From positions 42,226,722-42,290,721 of the forward strand of contig CM060199.1 in NCBI GenBank assembly GCA_030562195.1: a stretch of DNA of 64,000 bases, written 5' to 3'. The position numbers were made by a program, and so were the translations under genes. Below the pieces are notes generated by a model that saw only the letters and a list, made by a program, of their open reading frames with translations, did not search any database and was not told where the DNA came from. This document shows, piece by piece, positions 54,508 through 64,000 of this stretch (position 1 is its first letter; the number at the start of each line of letters is the position of its first letter). The stretch is from Nipponacmea schrenckii (taxonomy: Eukaryota; Mollusca; Gastropoda; Lottiidae).

Positions 54508-57003
54508 TTACAAAACTGATGCAATATATGGTTTCAGGTGTTCTTGGTAAAAAAGTTCTAGTTTTGGGAGCATTGAAAATTTAAAATAGTCATGGTCCAA
54601 GTGAATCCTTTCAACAAACATATCACAAAAAGTATAAACAACAAAATAACAACTTTTCCGTTTAGATATATACAATTGTCCCTGAATCTGATGATAATAA
54701 TTACTTTTTTGATCTAAACAAATATTTCCTGTTAAATCATAGGAAAGATATGGAAATTTTCTACCTGGTTGGATCATATCATTACGGCCTGCAAAAGGGC
54801 ATTTAACCTCTACCAAGTAATTATGATCGATTATGGCATCTGGAGTTGCGCCTAAGAAAGGAATATCTTTATCAACAAAAAGTCCAGCTTTGTTAGTCTT
54901 AATATTATATAATTTTTCAAACTTTGCAATAGCCTTTTTTTCATATTGTATACCATGTATAATAGGTCTTGTAGATATTTGTCCATGCAAAAGCGAATGA
55001 CAAAGTTTACTTTTGTTACGTCTAGATGTTATTTTAGTTATTTCCCCAAACCTTGATGCTGTAAGTCGCCACTTTCTCTCCTTATGCCAAAGTTGATTTT
55101 TTCTTTGTTCTCTAGTATTCTTTTCTATATTAATGGCTTCATCTTCTGTTACCTGAAAAATATAGACCATGAATATCAAGTAAGTGTTAGTACAAAATTA
55201 CAATTACATAACATATACATCATAAACTATGGAGAAAGTATTTTATCTATTAGCAGGCCACAGTAGTTTCATAATGGAGCTCAGAAAATAAAATTTCAAT
55301 ATATTATCTTTACCTGTACTGCCCTATCAACCCAGTACTCAGTAAAGGGCTTCTCCATGTAGTCATGATCTAATACTGCAGTCTGAAGATCTGCCTTTGG
55401 ATGAAGATAGCGAAGAGCTATGTCATGAGATGACGATGAGCAATAATTTACCATCATGTTTCGGACATGGTCACTATAGCCAGCCATGTTTCTATACTTT
55501 AGAGGACGTGGATCTTCCAACATCTTGTCAGAACATTTCCGCTTCAAAGGCAAAGACTCAACCTGGACTGGAGAACCTGCAAAAAAAATTAAAGTCAGTT
55601 ATAAAACAAATATTGGACAGGGATATATTCAAATCTCACCAGAGAAACTAGTTAGTTCATTACACAAATTATTAAAATACCTTTTTTTTCAATATTTATT
55701 GAAGTGGAAATAAAAGAATAGCCTATAGATTAGCATTTCACCTTTAAAACTAAATAGTTGATGATCTTATAAAAGCACTAAATGCTTACCTTTGTATACA
55801 GATTTAGGCCTGTGGAAGGTTTGAAGGTTTTCTGTACAGCTCTTCTCAATACGAAGAGTGCCTGTAGTGATTAAGTGCTCCACCATCAAAAGAACTGCTG
55901 CAATATGCTTACAGGTAGCATGGGGGCCCCTCCCTGCAGGACACTCACAATGTGAAATAACAGGAGCACCAGTTGAGTCTACCTTCAATTTAAAATTATA
56001 GCTGACCTGTAATTATAAATCAGTGATTAACAAAACAAAAGAAAAGATTTTCGGTTAAAAAAAGGGTGCAAGTTTTTGATTATTTACACTTTATTTAGAC
56101 CAAGATATTTTAAGGTCTGAAGCACAGTCACAATGACATAAACTAGTTTTTCCGTAATTTTTCAAAGATTGTTTGGCTATTTAAAGTAAATTAAATGAGC
56201 TCATAAAAAAGATAGGGTCTACCTTATTCTTCATTGAAGCACCAATAATGCCACTAAAGTATGTTGATGATCCCTTTATACAAAAGCTGCAAGCGAGAAC
56301 TCTGTTGGCTGAAAACATCCTTGCCCCCTTTTCCATGGCTTTCAAATCATTGACTGACTGATTGTCTCCAGCCATACGGTATACAAAGTATCCCTCAGTC
56401 AACTCCTTGGAAATAGGTGGTAGAGTTCTTTGATGTTGAGGGAGAAGTTGACTAAATCCAGTAGTTGGCCATACTTCATCTAGTGGTTCAGGAAGAACTA
56501 TAATTGGCCCACGAAAATCATCATTTCGATCATATGCTTTTAGTCTAAAAAATTAAATTATAGCAATAAGAAAATACAACTTGATCAACATAATAATAAC
56601 TAAAAAATGGAGACTATTTTGTGTGTTATAAACAGTTATTTATTCTAACATAGGCCTACGACACAGAAAAATTAATATCTGCTTAGATTAAGATTAGAAG
56701 AAAGAGAGGACTGAAAGTAAAGGATTAGGCCTACTAGTACTAGGCTACTACTAAGCCTACAATATATTAATAATAAGATCTACCGTATAATTGGGGCCTA
56801 CCAGGTACTCTTCTTTTACTGGCTCAATCGACACTACAAATCCTATTAACAACTATTAACAGCCTTGTTTCTGTTTTTCTCTGTATCAAATGACATAATT
56901 ACCTTTCGACAAGATCTGTTTTTCTTCCAGATGTAGTTGCATTTCTTCTTATAAGCTCTCTCTTCAACATCTGCACAGTGAAAGTTTCATAACACGCCGC
57001 CAT
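54508..57003 (-). CDS. SAP-SWIM-YqaJ nuclease of ISL2EU, five exons, intact
   Basis: Exons 56903-57003, 56223-56544, 55790-56006, 55314-55576 and 54508-55152, all with GT-AG borders and compatible phases, sum to 1548 nt (515 aa plus stop). Exon 1-2: SAP domain (TVQMLKRELIRRNATTSGRK). Exon 3: SWIM zinc finger CECPAGRGPHATCKH. Exons 4-5: YqaJ/lambda-exonuclease fold with RLTASRFGEITKIT, the catalytic LGATPDAII and YLVEVKCP, then YYHQIQGQLYIS. ISL2EU elements are known for a second YqaJ protein; it may process transposon DNA ends. Fully open, unlike its transposase neighbour. Confidence 0.88.
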
Positions 57004-57072
57004 TTTAGCGTCTGTGGTAACTGATAGTACACTTATGCCACCTAGCGGATTCGCGCGGCGGTGAACCCCATT

Positions 57073-57369
57073 GCTTGCTTTCTTCACCACTACAGCTTTA
57101 CCTTCGTTATATGTACTGTAAATTTCAAACCCTAAAGATTTCATATTTTTATTATAAAATTCTGTTCCTTGATCTACCCATAACTTTTTGGGTTTTCTAT
57201 GTTTCATTATTGTTTCAAATGCTTTTTTAACAGTTAGACCTGTTTTGTTTTTTAGAGGAATAACCCAAGCGTATCTTGTATATAAATCTATAACTGTTAA
57301 ACAATATTTATAACCTCTTTCTGGGGGCATATTAATTAAATCTGCAGACCATATAATAATCTTTGGCAA
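57073..57369 (-). pseudogene. Integrase N-terminal piece (C)
   Basis: From WSADLINMPPERGYKYCLTV through FETIMKHRKPKKLWVDQGTE to STYNEGKAVV, then altered codons into ISL2EU-3. It has the first two catalytic Asp residues; the Glu is on the other side of the insertion. A net one-base insertion in the junction (GATTATTATATGG) puts it out of frame with the PLA2 part. Confidence 0.8.
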
Positions 57370-57823
57370 ATATTTTCACTTTTAAAAAGTTTTTAGTTTT
57401 TCTGAATTCTTTATGAATTTCATCTGCTAATCCCATACCTAATTTCATTTTTGATTTTAATAATCTTATGATTAATGCTCTTTCAACTTTTTCTCTAAAA
57501 GTAGGATTTGGAATAGATTCTAATTCTTTAATCATTTGTTTGTCTGCTTCGTGTCGAAATTGTAAGTCTTCATTTCTGTATAGTTTGTCGTGTTTAAGTG
57601 CAGCAGCATCTACTCTATTAACAGGTTCTTCACCTGGTTTTGGATTATCATTTTCATCTAGTCGTAAATCTAACCTAGTTCCCGGACCAGTGTAATTATG
57701 ACCTGGAAGATGTTTCTCACCTTTATATTTAGCCCATGGAAAACCGGGAAGTTTAGTTAGAGATTTTTGAATGTCTCCTGATCCGAAATAAGTTGTAGGG
57801 GAGTGAATGTTTATTAAAGACAT
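57332..57823 (-). pseudogene. Parvovirus-type phospholipase A2 domain (C)
   Basis: ATG at 57823 (MSLINIHSPTTYFGSGDIQK). Ca-binding loop YTGPGTRLD, catalytic PVNRVDAAALKHDKLYRNED and RHEADKQM are unchanged from B and D. The domain itself is intact; the frame ends at MVCRFN just past the start of the integrase because of an indel different from the one in B. It begins 13 bases from the GGGAGGGCGGGTGGGC block of the terminal repeat. Confidence 0.85.
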
Positions 57824-57860
57824 TTTTTGGTTATTTAAAAGGGAGGGCGGGTGGGCAAAT

Positions 57861-57911
57861 AGTAGTATATGAGCTTACAGATATCCGGTAGCTCGGAGCG
57901 GAGCAGAGCGC
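57861..57911. repeat. Polinton terminal palindrome H5, outer arm missing
   Basis: The inner arm 57861-57888 equals the inner arm of H4 and H6, followed by part of the loop (GGAGCGGAGCAGAGCG). The sequence then passes straight into CR1-like LINE DNA at 57912, so the outer arm is absent. Confidence 0.85.
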
Positions 57912-58215
57912 TAAATCTATATTGGAATTGCCTAAAAAGTCATCAAATAAAGGAGCTTTGTCTGAACTCTCTTTTTTCCCACTACAAGTCTATATTTATC
58001 TCCGAATGATATTATATTTCAAAAGATTACATAACCCCGAAACCCAATTAAAAAATCCTCTTTTATACTCTGCCATGACTGACGATCTGTCCACCCAAAA
58101 TTCCTGGACGCAAACTGTCCTAAACCTTATCGATATTAATATTGATATTAACCCATTCCTTACCAATGTACAATCTTTAATGGCATTTTCATACAGTCTT
58201 TCTTTTGGGGTTTAG
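57912..58215 (+). pseudogene. CR1/L2-like LINE, C-terminal tail of RT ORF
   Basis: Open frame with LSELSFFPLQVYIYLRMILY and NPLLYSAMTDDLSTQNSWTQ, the C-terminal region typical of CR1/L2 ORF2 proteins. It is the right-hand partner of 23661-23951 around Polinton C, but the RT core (~500 residues) between them is missing. Confidence 0.6.
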
Positions 58216-60182
58216 TTATGTTAGTTATCCCAATCGTACACTTTGCACGCACGTGCATGTTCGTTTTACGAACAGTGCAGTGGGATTGTAAGGTTCAAAC
58301 AATTTCAAAGAACATTTTGATGTGAATTCATTTATTTTCATTTATTGAACTCGATTATGTTTATAATTCTACATGCAATAACTACATATGAATTATTAGG
58401 AGTTGATATGATAACCAGTAAAGCACTTCTGATGTAATCTTTGATTACATTTACCACATCGGTAATACGTATTCTCGTGACAAACCCGACACCGTCCTTC
58501 CTTTCGACCCTTTACACATTCAGGACCGATTTTATCATAACGAATCTCATCAAGTTGAGTGGCAGGGCCATATTCACGAGTTTTGTCTTCTGCTTTTTAC
58601 ATTTTTAGCAGGCATCTCACAATCATCCTCAGAAACTCAAGCTGGCTATACTTTTGACCAATAGCACAGCTCAGACGCCAAGCAGCAACAGAACATTTAT
58701 TTATACCATGGGTGAAGATCGGAAAATTCCATTTTTTACCTCTAATTGTTGGTCTGTATATGCTCAGAATTCGATCACATAAATCAACACCTCCCATTGT
58801 TTTGTTGTAAGATACTATCATCCTCGGGCAGTCGATTTTGATATGTTTCTTCTCTTGCTGAGAATAACGTCGTTTTTTCTCGGTTGGTGTTACACCAAGA
58901 TAATTACTAATGCAGTAAACTGGCTTGTTATCCTTCCAGCAACAGGCTACAACTGTTTTCTCGAACAGTTCCTGTTTCTGCAAATCCTTTGTCTGCCAGA
59001 GTCTGAAGCAAGTCATAATCAGTGAAAAAATTATCAGAGGTGATGGAATGAGCCCTCGGATTCTCAACAACACTCAACAGATTAAAAATGACTGAAGCTC
59101 CTACAGTACCAATGAGCGATTTATTAGCTTCTTTATCACAATAAAGAACGATCTTGAAAGTGAAACCTTGATCAGATGTCAATATCCAAAATTTGTATCT
59201 AAATTTGACAGATTTATTTCTCATGGACATTTTAGCACTATGTTTGCCAAAATATGGCACTATTTGTTCATCCCCGCCCAAATCTTTACTGAATACCCCA
59301 AACTGCACAAGCGTTTGATTTATCTTGTCAATAAATGGCCTTACCTTTGCAGCTTTATCATTTACATTTATACCGTCGTTATAAGCAACATGAATATACT
59401 TTTTTATTTCACAAAATCGGTTTCTCGACATAGCATTAGTAACTATAGGCACACTTGTGTCATCTGCCGTTTCCCAATACAAGTGTTGTGGAGGAAGGGA
59501 ATGGTATCCACTGAGAAGAAAGATTCCTATAAAACGTAAAAGTTCTGTAGATTTAAGCTCGAAAGTATGATTGTTTTTCTGTTTAGCAAAACGATTTGTT
59601 TCATCTTTGATCAATTTTATCATGTCGTCATTTAGAAACAGTGAAAACATCTCAAATGGGGTCTTGTCGTCCAGTTCCGGGTGTTCCTTTTCCAGCAGAT
59701 CAATACTTTCTCGAGTATCATCCAGTAAAGTTTCTTCGGATTTTTGCCACCTTACAGGGGCGGATTTGGATTTCTTGGCCTTTTTAGTGACTGGTGGCGT
59801 TTCCTCTGTTTCTTCTTCAGAATCACTAGAACCACTGCTGTTGTCGTTGTCACTGCAGTTATATTCTACCTCCAATTCACCAGGGACGTCAGCTGGTATT
59901 ACATCCGCATTTTCATCTTCATCAGAAAGATTACCTAAATTGTCAGGTGGAACTATTACAACATTTTCGATGTCAGCTTCCTCATTATTAATTTCATCTA
60001 GTACGTCCTCGAGATTGAATAACTTTCGTGTTCTGTGAAAAGGCATCCAGGGTCTTAGTATTAACACCTTGAATTAAAAGTCTTGAAATCATAACCAAGT
60101 TATGATAACCTGGTAAGTATTAAAACGAATTAATTCATTACATTTTCTGCATTCAATGTTACCAAAGCTCGTTTTACGAACA
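58216..60182 (-). mobile_element. piggyBac-like transposon (broken)
   Basis: A transposase gene flanked by short inverted words GTTCGTTTTACGAAC (~58258) and CTCGTTTTACGAAC (~60169), a subterminal repeat. Exact ends and a TTAA duplication could not be located. It lies between the LINE tail and the gypsy element. Confidence 0.7.
58396..60046 (-). pseudogene. piggyBac-type transposase
   Basis: ATG at 60046 (MPFHRTRKLFNLEDVLDEIN). An acidic N-terminal third is followed by TPFEMFSLFLNDDMIKLI and the catalytic core: Asp in GGDEQIVPYFGKHS (~250), Asp in SITSDNFFTDYDL (~330) and Asp in NKTMGGVDLCDRI. Frameshifts near 58960-58985 and 58597 break it; the Cys-rich C-terminal finger (CRVCHENTYYRCGKC) is in a third frame, ending at 58396. 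The family reaction is seamless excision and insertion at TTAA. Confidence 0.85.
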
Positions 60183-60395
60183 TGTATGGTGAGTGCTCAA
60201 TGAGTATGTAGTAATAAGTCATTTATGGAGTTGTAATAAGTATGTATGCCTGTAAGAGTTGCTCCCCTTTAGTTAAATAAAACATGGCTACCTAAACAAC
60301 ATGTGAATTTAATTCATAAAGTTCAAACCTCCTAACCAGAAGTTTGCAGACCATTACATGGTGTCAGAAGTCGGTAACTTCAGTAAATTGACAAA

Positions 60396-61214
60396 ATGCA
60401 AGGATTTGAGCGTCCAAAAGTACTTGATTTGACTGGTAATCTGAATGAAAACTGGCGCAGATTCAAACAGGCATGGGAGTGCTATTTGACTGTTATGGTG
60501 GATGGCAAAGACAAGTCTGACCAATACAAGTCATCACTATTACTCAATGTTATTGGGGATGATGCTAGAGAAGTATATAATTCATTTGAATGGGATGATG
60601 ATGAAGATAAGATGAATTTAGAGAAAATCATTGAAAAATATGAGCAGTATTGCATTCCTAGAAAAAACATTACATTTGAGAGATATAAGTTTTTTACATG
60701 TTCTCAGAAGTCAGACCAAACAATTGATAAATATGTTTGTGATTTACAACAATTGGCAAAATCTTGTGAATTTGACAATTTGAAAGATAGCCTGATTAGA
60801 GACAGAATTGTCTGTGGTGTGTACAATAGCTCATATCGTGAGAGACTTCTTAGAGATGATAAACTAACACTGGGTAAAGCTATTGATACAATTCGAGCAG
60901 CAGAAATGGCAAGTTTACAATCAAAAGAAGTAACTGAAGAAGCATCGGTCCAATATGTTAAATCCAAACCAAAACATAAACCAAAACAGACATTCAAGAA
61001 ACAAGATAAAACTGAACAGTGCGGTAGATGTGGTAATGATGTACATAATCATAAGCGAAGTGTCCTGCAAAATGTCTTAAATGTGATCGTATGGGACATT
61101 TTGCAGCCCAATGTAGAACACCCACAACTGGCTCCAGCCGCCCAAAGACAAAAGCTGTACACGAAATTGGCACAACTAAAGGCCAAGCACCACAAGATTC
61201 AGATTTCTTCATAG
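60396..61214 (+). pseudogene. gag: Gypsy gag
   Basis: ATG at 60396 (MQGFERPKVLDLTGNLNENW). A capsid-like domain (WRRFKQAWECYLTV, RYKFFTCSQKSDQTIDKYVC, LIRDRIVCGVYN) is followed by a Lys-rich linker and a first zinc-knuckle half, CGRCGNDVHNHK. A frameshift near 61060-61090 separates it from the second knuckle FGHFAAQC-like segment, which is read in the pol frame (GHFAAQCRT). The reading to 61214 after that is out of frame. Confidence 0.85.
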
Positions 61215-63287
61215 ATGTCTTGGATACCGAGAAGTCTCAAGATTCAAATACGAAAGCCTGGGTAATGAGTCTTGACATAAATGGAACACAAGTACCCCTT
61301 AAGCTAGACAGTGGTGCAGATATGAATATAATGGGTCACTCACAGTGGAGTAAACTTGAGTACAAGTCACCACTTGAACCGTCAAAGGTGAGGCTGAAAG
61401 CATATGGTGGAACCAATGTACCTGTTAAAGGACAAACAGAAGTCACCATCACCTACAAAGGCAAGTCATACAAGACAGTATTCGCAGTTACACCAGACAG
61501 CCACAGATCAATACTGGGAGTCAAAGACTGTGAACGATTAAATCTAATACGCCGTGTCTATGAGATCAACTCGCAACAAGTCACTGAAACCCCACATAGT
61601 TCACCAGGCGATATTCTATCAGAATATGAAGATGTTTTTACCGGACTAGGCTGTTTACCAGGTGAACATAGCATTACAGTTGACAACAAAATCAAACCGG
61701 TTATTGAATCATGTCGAAAGGTTCCCTTTGCTCTACATGATCAGCTGAAAGAAGAGCTCGAGAGGATGAAATCTCTTGAGGTCATCACGGAGGTGACTGA
61801 GCCCACGGAATGGGTCAGTTCTTTGGTAATCGTGCATAAGAAGCAGGGCAAACTGAGAGTATGTTTGGACCTGAGAAACCTTAATATGGCGATTCAACGG
61901 GAGCATTATAAACTTCCTACCCGAGAAGAGGTAATGTCACAGTTTGCTGGAGCTAAAGTCTTTAGTAAATTGGACGCTTCTTCTGGATTTTGGCAACTGA
62001 AGCTTGATCATGACAGTTCCATGTTGACAACTTTCAACACACCATTTGGAAGATATCGATATCTCCGTCTCCCATTTGGTATATCCAGTGCACCAGAAGT
62101 GTACCATCGCACCATTCATCAGCTCTTTGAACACATTCAAGGGACTGACACAAGCATGGATGACATGATCATATGGGGTAATAGCAAGTCACAACATGAT
62201 CAGCGATTAAGAATGGTCCTGGAGAAGTGCAGAAATATTGGGCTGAAATTGAATAGAGACAAGTGTGAAATCGGAGTTACAGAGCTAACATTCCTTGGTG
62301 ACCGAATAACAGTTGATGGCCTGAAAGCAGACCCAATTAAAGTCAAAGCTATTATGGACCTAAAGAAACCCACTGACAAGAAAGAACTTCAACAGTTCAT
62401 GGGTATGGTTAATTACCTAGGAAGATACATCAAAGATTTATCCACAAAATCAGCTCCATTGAGACAGTTATTGGAAAAGGATGTCCAATGGTCATGGTTA
62501 AAACCCCAAGACAAGGCTTGGAACGATCTTCGAACCATGATTTCTCAACAACCAGTTCTCAGATTCTACGACTCAACAAAACCAACCAAGATTTCAACAG
62601 ACGCATCACAAAGTGGTCTGGTCTGGGCGCAGTTCTGCTTCAACAGCATGAAACCTCCTGGTGTCCAGTAGCATATGGATCCAGAGCTATGAGCTATGAC
62701 CTCTGCAGAGACAAGATATGCACAAATTGAGAAGGAAGCTCTTGGGATATGTTTTGGAGTAGAACGATTTCATCAGTATGTTTATGGCAGAACATTCGAA
62801 GCTGAAACCGACCATAAACCACTCGTACCTATATTCAAAAAGGCATTAAATGACTGCCCACCCAGAATTCAACGCTTTAGACTTCGTCTCCAAAAGTATG
62901 ACATGAATGTCACATATACACCGGGCAAGGAGATGTACACAGCAGATGCCCTATCTCGCAATTTTCCTAACGAAGGTGAAGTATCAAGCACAACTGAAGC
63001 AGATGTCCAGATGTATGTTGACAGTGTAGTGTCAAATATACAGATGTCAACTGATCGACTGGCGCAGATAAGAGAAGAAATCAAGAATGACTCGGAAATG
63101 AAAGCACTGAGCAAAAGTATCTACACTGGTTGGCCCAACGAACGGAACGATTGTCCACAAGTTGTTACCAACTTTTGGAACTACAGAGATGAACTCTCTA
63201 TAATCAACGGGGTCATCTTTAAAGGTACCAGAGTAGTTATTCCTAGTCAACTTCGTCCTGCAATGCTTCAAAAGATTCACGTAGGTC
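61091..63287 (+). pseudogene. pol: Gypsy pol: protease, RT, RNase H, start of integrase
   Basis: Aspartic protease at LKLDSGADMNIMG; RT with VCLDLRNLNMAI, FSKLDASSGFWQLKLD, FGRYRYLRLPFG and the active site SMDDMIIWG; RNase H starts KISTDASQSGL. One frameshift at ~62625-62650 moves to the frame 62696-63287, which has ETRYAQIEKEALGICFGVER, ETDHKPL and ADALSRN, then the integrase entry LRPAMLQKIHVGQ. Polinton D cuts here, so the integrase core is missing from the window. Confidence 0.9.
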
Positions 63288-63371
63288 AGTAGTATATGAG
63301 CTTATTACAGATATCCGGCACCCCTCCGCTTCGCTCCGAGCTACCGGATATCTGTAAGCTCATATACTACT
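63288..63371. repeat. Polinton terminal palindrome H6
   Basis: 84 bp: outer arm 63288-63318, inner arm 63344-63371. The arms match except for a 3-nt insertion (TTA) in the outer arm, AGCTTATTACAG against AGCTTACAG. The loop has one GCTCC unit, as H4. Confidence 0.9.
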
Positions 63372-63409
63372 ATTTGCCCACCCGCCCTCCCTTTTTAATA
63401 ACCAAAAAA

Positions 63410-64000
63410 TGTCTTTAATAAAAATTCACTCCCCTTCAACTTATTTCGGATCAGGAGACATTCAAAAATCTCTAACTAAACTTCCTGGTTTTCCATGGGC
63501 TAAATATAAAGGTGAGAAACATCTTCCAGGTCATAATTACACTGGTCCGGGAACTAGGTTAGATTTACGACTAGATGAAAATGATAATCCAAAACCAGGT
63601 GAAGAACCTGTTAATAGAGTTGATGCTGCTGCACTTAAACACGATAAACTATACAGAAATGAAGACTTACAATTTCGACACGAAGCAGACAAACAAATGA
63701 TTAAAGAATTAGAATCTATTCCAAATCCCACTTATAGAGAAAAGGTTGAAAGAGCATTAATCTTAAGATTATTAAAATCAAAAATGAAATTAGGTATGGG
63801 AATAGCAGATGAAATTCACAAAGAATTCAGTAAAACTAAAAACTTTTTAAAAGTTAAAGTATTCGCCAAAGACGATATATGGTCAGCTGATTTGATTAAT
63901 ATGCCCCCAGAAAGAGGTTATAAATATTGTTTAACAGTTATATATCTATATACAAGATACGCTTGGGTTATTCCTTTAAAAAACAAAACAGGTCTAACTG
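63410..64000 (+). CDS. PLA2-integrase fusion protein (D), open to window edge
   Basis: ATG at 63410 (MSLIKIHSPSTYFGSGDIQK) in AAAAAATGTC context. 197 codons are open without a stop to the window end. Residues ~48-100 are the parvovirus-type PLA2 (YTGPGTRLDLRLD, VDAAALKHDKLYRNED, RHEADKQM), ~105-155 a basic helical linker, and from ~158 the integrase core begins in the same frame: KDDIWSADLINMPPERGYKY. The first catalytic Asp (SADL) is present, but DLYTRYAW of the other copies reads YLYTRYAW here. The lipase may breach membranes and the integrase insert DNA; fusion or later cleavage is unknown. Confidence 0.9.

Larger units (their letters stand above)
52145..57072 (+). mobile_element. ISL2EU-type transposon, copy 3 (complete)
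   Basis: 4.93 kb with terminal repeats AATGGGGTTCGCCGGAGATT at the left and the complement of GGCGGTGAACCCCATT at the right. A convergent gene pair: THAP-DDE transposase (+, frameshifted) and a SAP-SWIM-YqaJ nuclease (-, intact). It is inserted in the integrase of Polinton C, whose sequence resumes at ~57088. Extra GCTTGCTTTCTTCAC at the right junction hides any TSD. Confidence 0.88.
23952..57911. mobile_element. Polinton C, whole span with nested insertions
   Basis: Palindromic ends H4 (left) and H5 (right, truncated) bound a complete gene order: MCP, minor capsid protein, ATPase and two unassigned ORFs on +; polymerase, two-TM, structural, fibre, protease, integrase and PLA2 on -. Insertions are ISL2EU-1 (with LINE-1 inside), LINE-2 and ISL2EU-2/3; without them the element is ~10-11 kb, below usual Polinton length because of internal deletions in MCP and polymerase. 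It is inserted in a CR1-like LINE. Confidence 0.8.
60183..63287 (+). mobile_element. Ty3/gypsy retrotransposon, 5' part
   Basis: A putative 5' LTR ends in CCATTACA at 60358, directly followed by TGGTGTCAGAAGTCGG, a primer site matching the 3' end of tRNA-Leu. Gag and pol follow. The element is cut at 63288 by Polinton D inside the integrase zinc-finger region. The LTR start is uncertain (TGTATGG at ~60182 is a candidate). Confidence 0.85.
63288..64000 (+). mobile_element. Polinton D, PLA2-side end (runs off window)
   Basis: Palindrome H6, ATTTGCCCACCCGCCCTCCC and the PLA2-integrase gene on +. It is inserted in the gypsy pol gene after CACGTAGGTC, so it is younger than the gypsy copy. The rest of the element is outside the window. 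Confidence 0.9.

Noticed and set aside
56899..57369. 156-aa integrase-SAP fusion frame
   Set aside because: Joins Polinton integrase and ISL2EU exon 1 by chance across the insertion border; the SAP gene has its own ATG at 57003.
1..64000. tRNA, rRNA or host protein-coding genes
   Set aside because: I looked for tRNA-like cloverleaf boxes and host domains and saw none I could support; only the tRNA-Leu-like primer site of the gypsy element at 60359.

Overview
This is eukaryotic, AT-rich, invertebrate-like DNA. It is almost entirely transposable elements, many nested in one another, and no host gene is convincing. A lophotrochozoan, probably molluscan, genome fits best: there are pearl/HINE-like elements with ~160-bp core repeats and CGTC/GGAC microsatellites, plus ISL2EU, BEL/Pao, Ty3/gypsy, piggyBac, Tc1/mariner, an I-group LINE and several Polinton/adintovirus-like elements. 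This species assignment is inference; no rRNA or host marker is present. Two runs of exactly 500 N (7477-7976 and 51204-51703) are scaffold gaps.

The main actor is one family of Polinton/Maverick (adintovirus-like) elements, present as at least four pieces: A1 (2986-5537), A2 with the left end A3 (5538-7476), B (7977-14678), C (23952-57911, heavily interrupted) and D (63288 to the window edge). Combining copies, the gene order is: left end, long leader, 69-aa ORF, double jelly-roll major capsid protein, hydrophobic minor capsid protein, packaging ATPase and two unassigned ORFs reading rightward; then, on the other strand read from the right end inward, a phospholipase A2-integrase gene, an adenain-like protease, a coiled-coil fibre, an unassigned structural protein, a two-TM protein and a protein-primed-type DNA polymerase B. 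Every end is an 80-91 bp imperfect palindrome with a GCTCC-repeat loop, and its arm sequence differs between copies while the two arms still match each other. The PLA2 domain (parvovirus VP1u type) and the retroviral-type integrase form one continuous open frame in copy D.

Region by region: 1-1255 is a ~627-bp tandem dimer; 1679-2668 is a HINE. 2986-14678 holds Polintons A1/A2/A3 and B, with a 2.1-kb HINE inside a B structural gene. 14679-16075 is a BEL/Pao 3' piece; 16991-18492 is a Tc1 element with TA target duplication. 19073-22853 is degenerate: G-run repeats, a SANT-like relic and a CR1/L2-like LINE with an esterase ORF1. Polinton C lies in that LINE. C in turn contains ISL2EU-1 (24072-33449, itself carrying LINE-1 with a 13-bp target duplication), LINE-2 (42798-48507) in its integrase gene, and ISL2EU-2/-3 further along the same gene. 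The stretch 48340-51203 is repeated almost exactly after the second gap (51704-54570), probably an assembly or haplotype duplication. 57912-63287 has the LINE 3' piece, a broken piggyBac and a gypsy element that was hit by Polinton D.

The least damaged genes are the spliced SAP-SWIM-YqaJ nuclease of ISL2EU-3 (five exons, 515 codons in frame), the packaging ATPase, minor capsid and protease of Polinton C, the protease and two-TM protein of B, and the PLA2-integrase of D.
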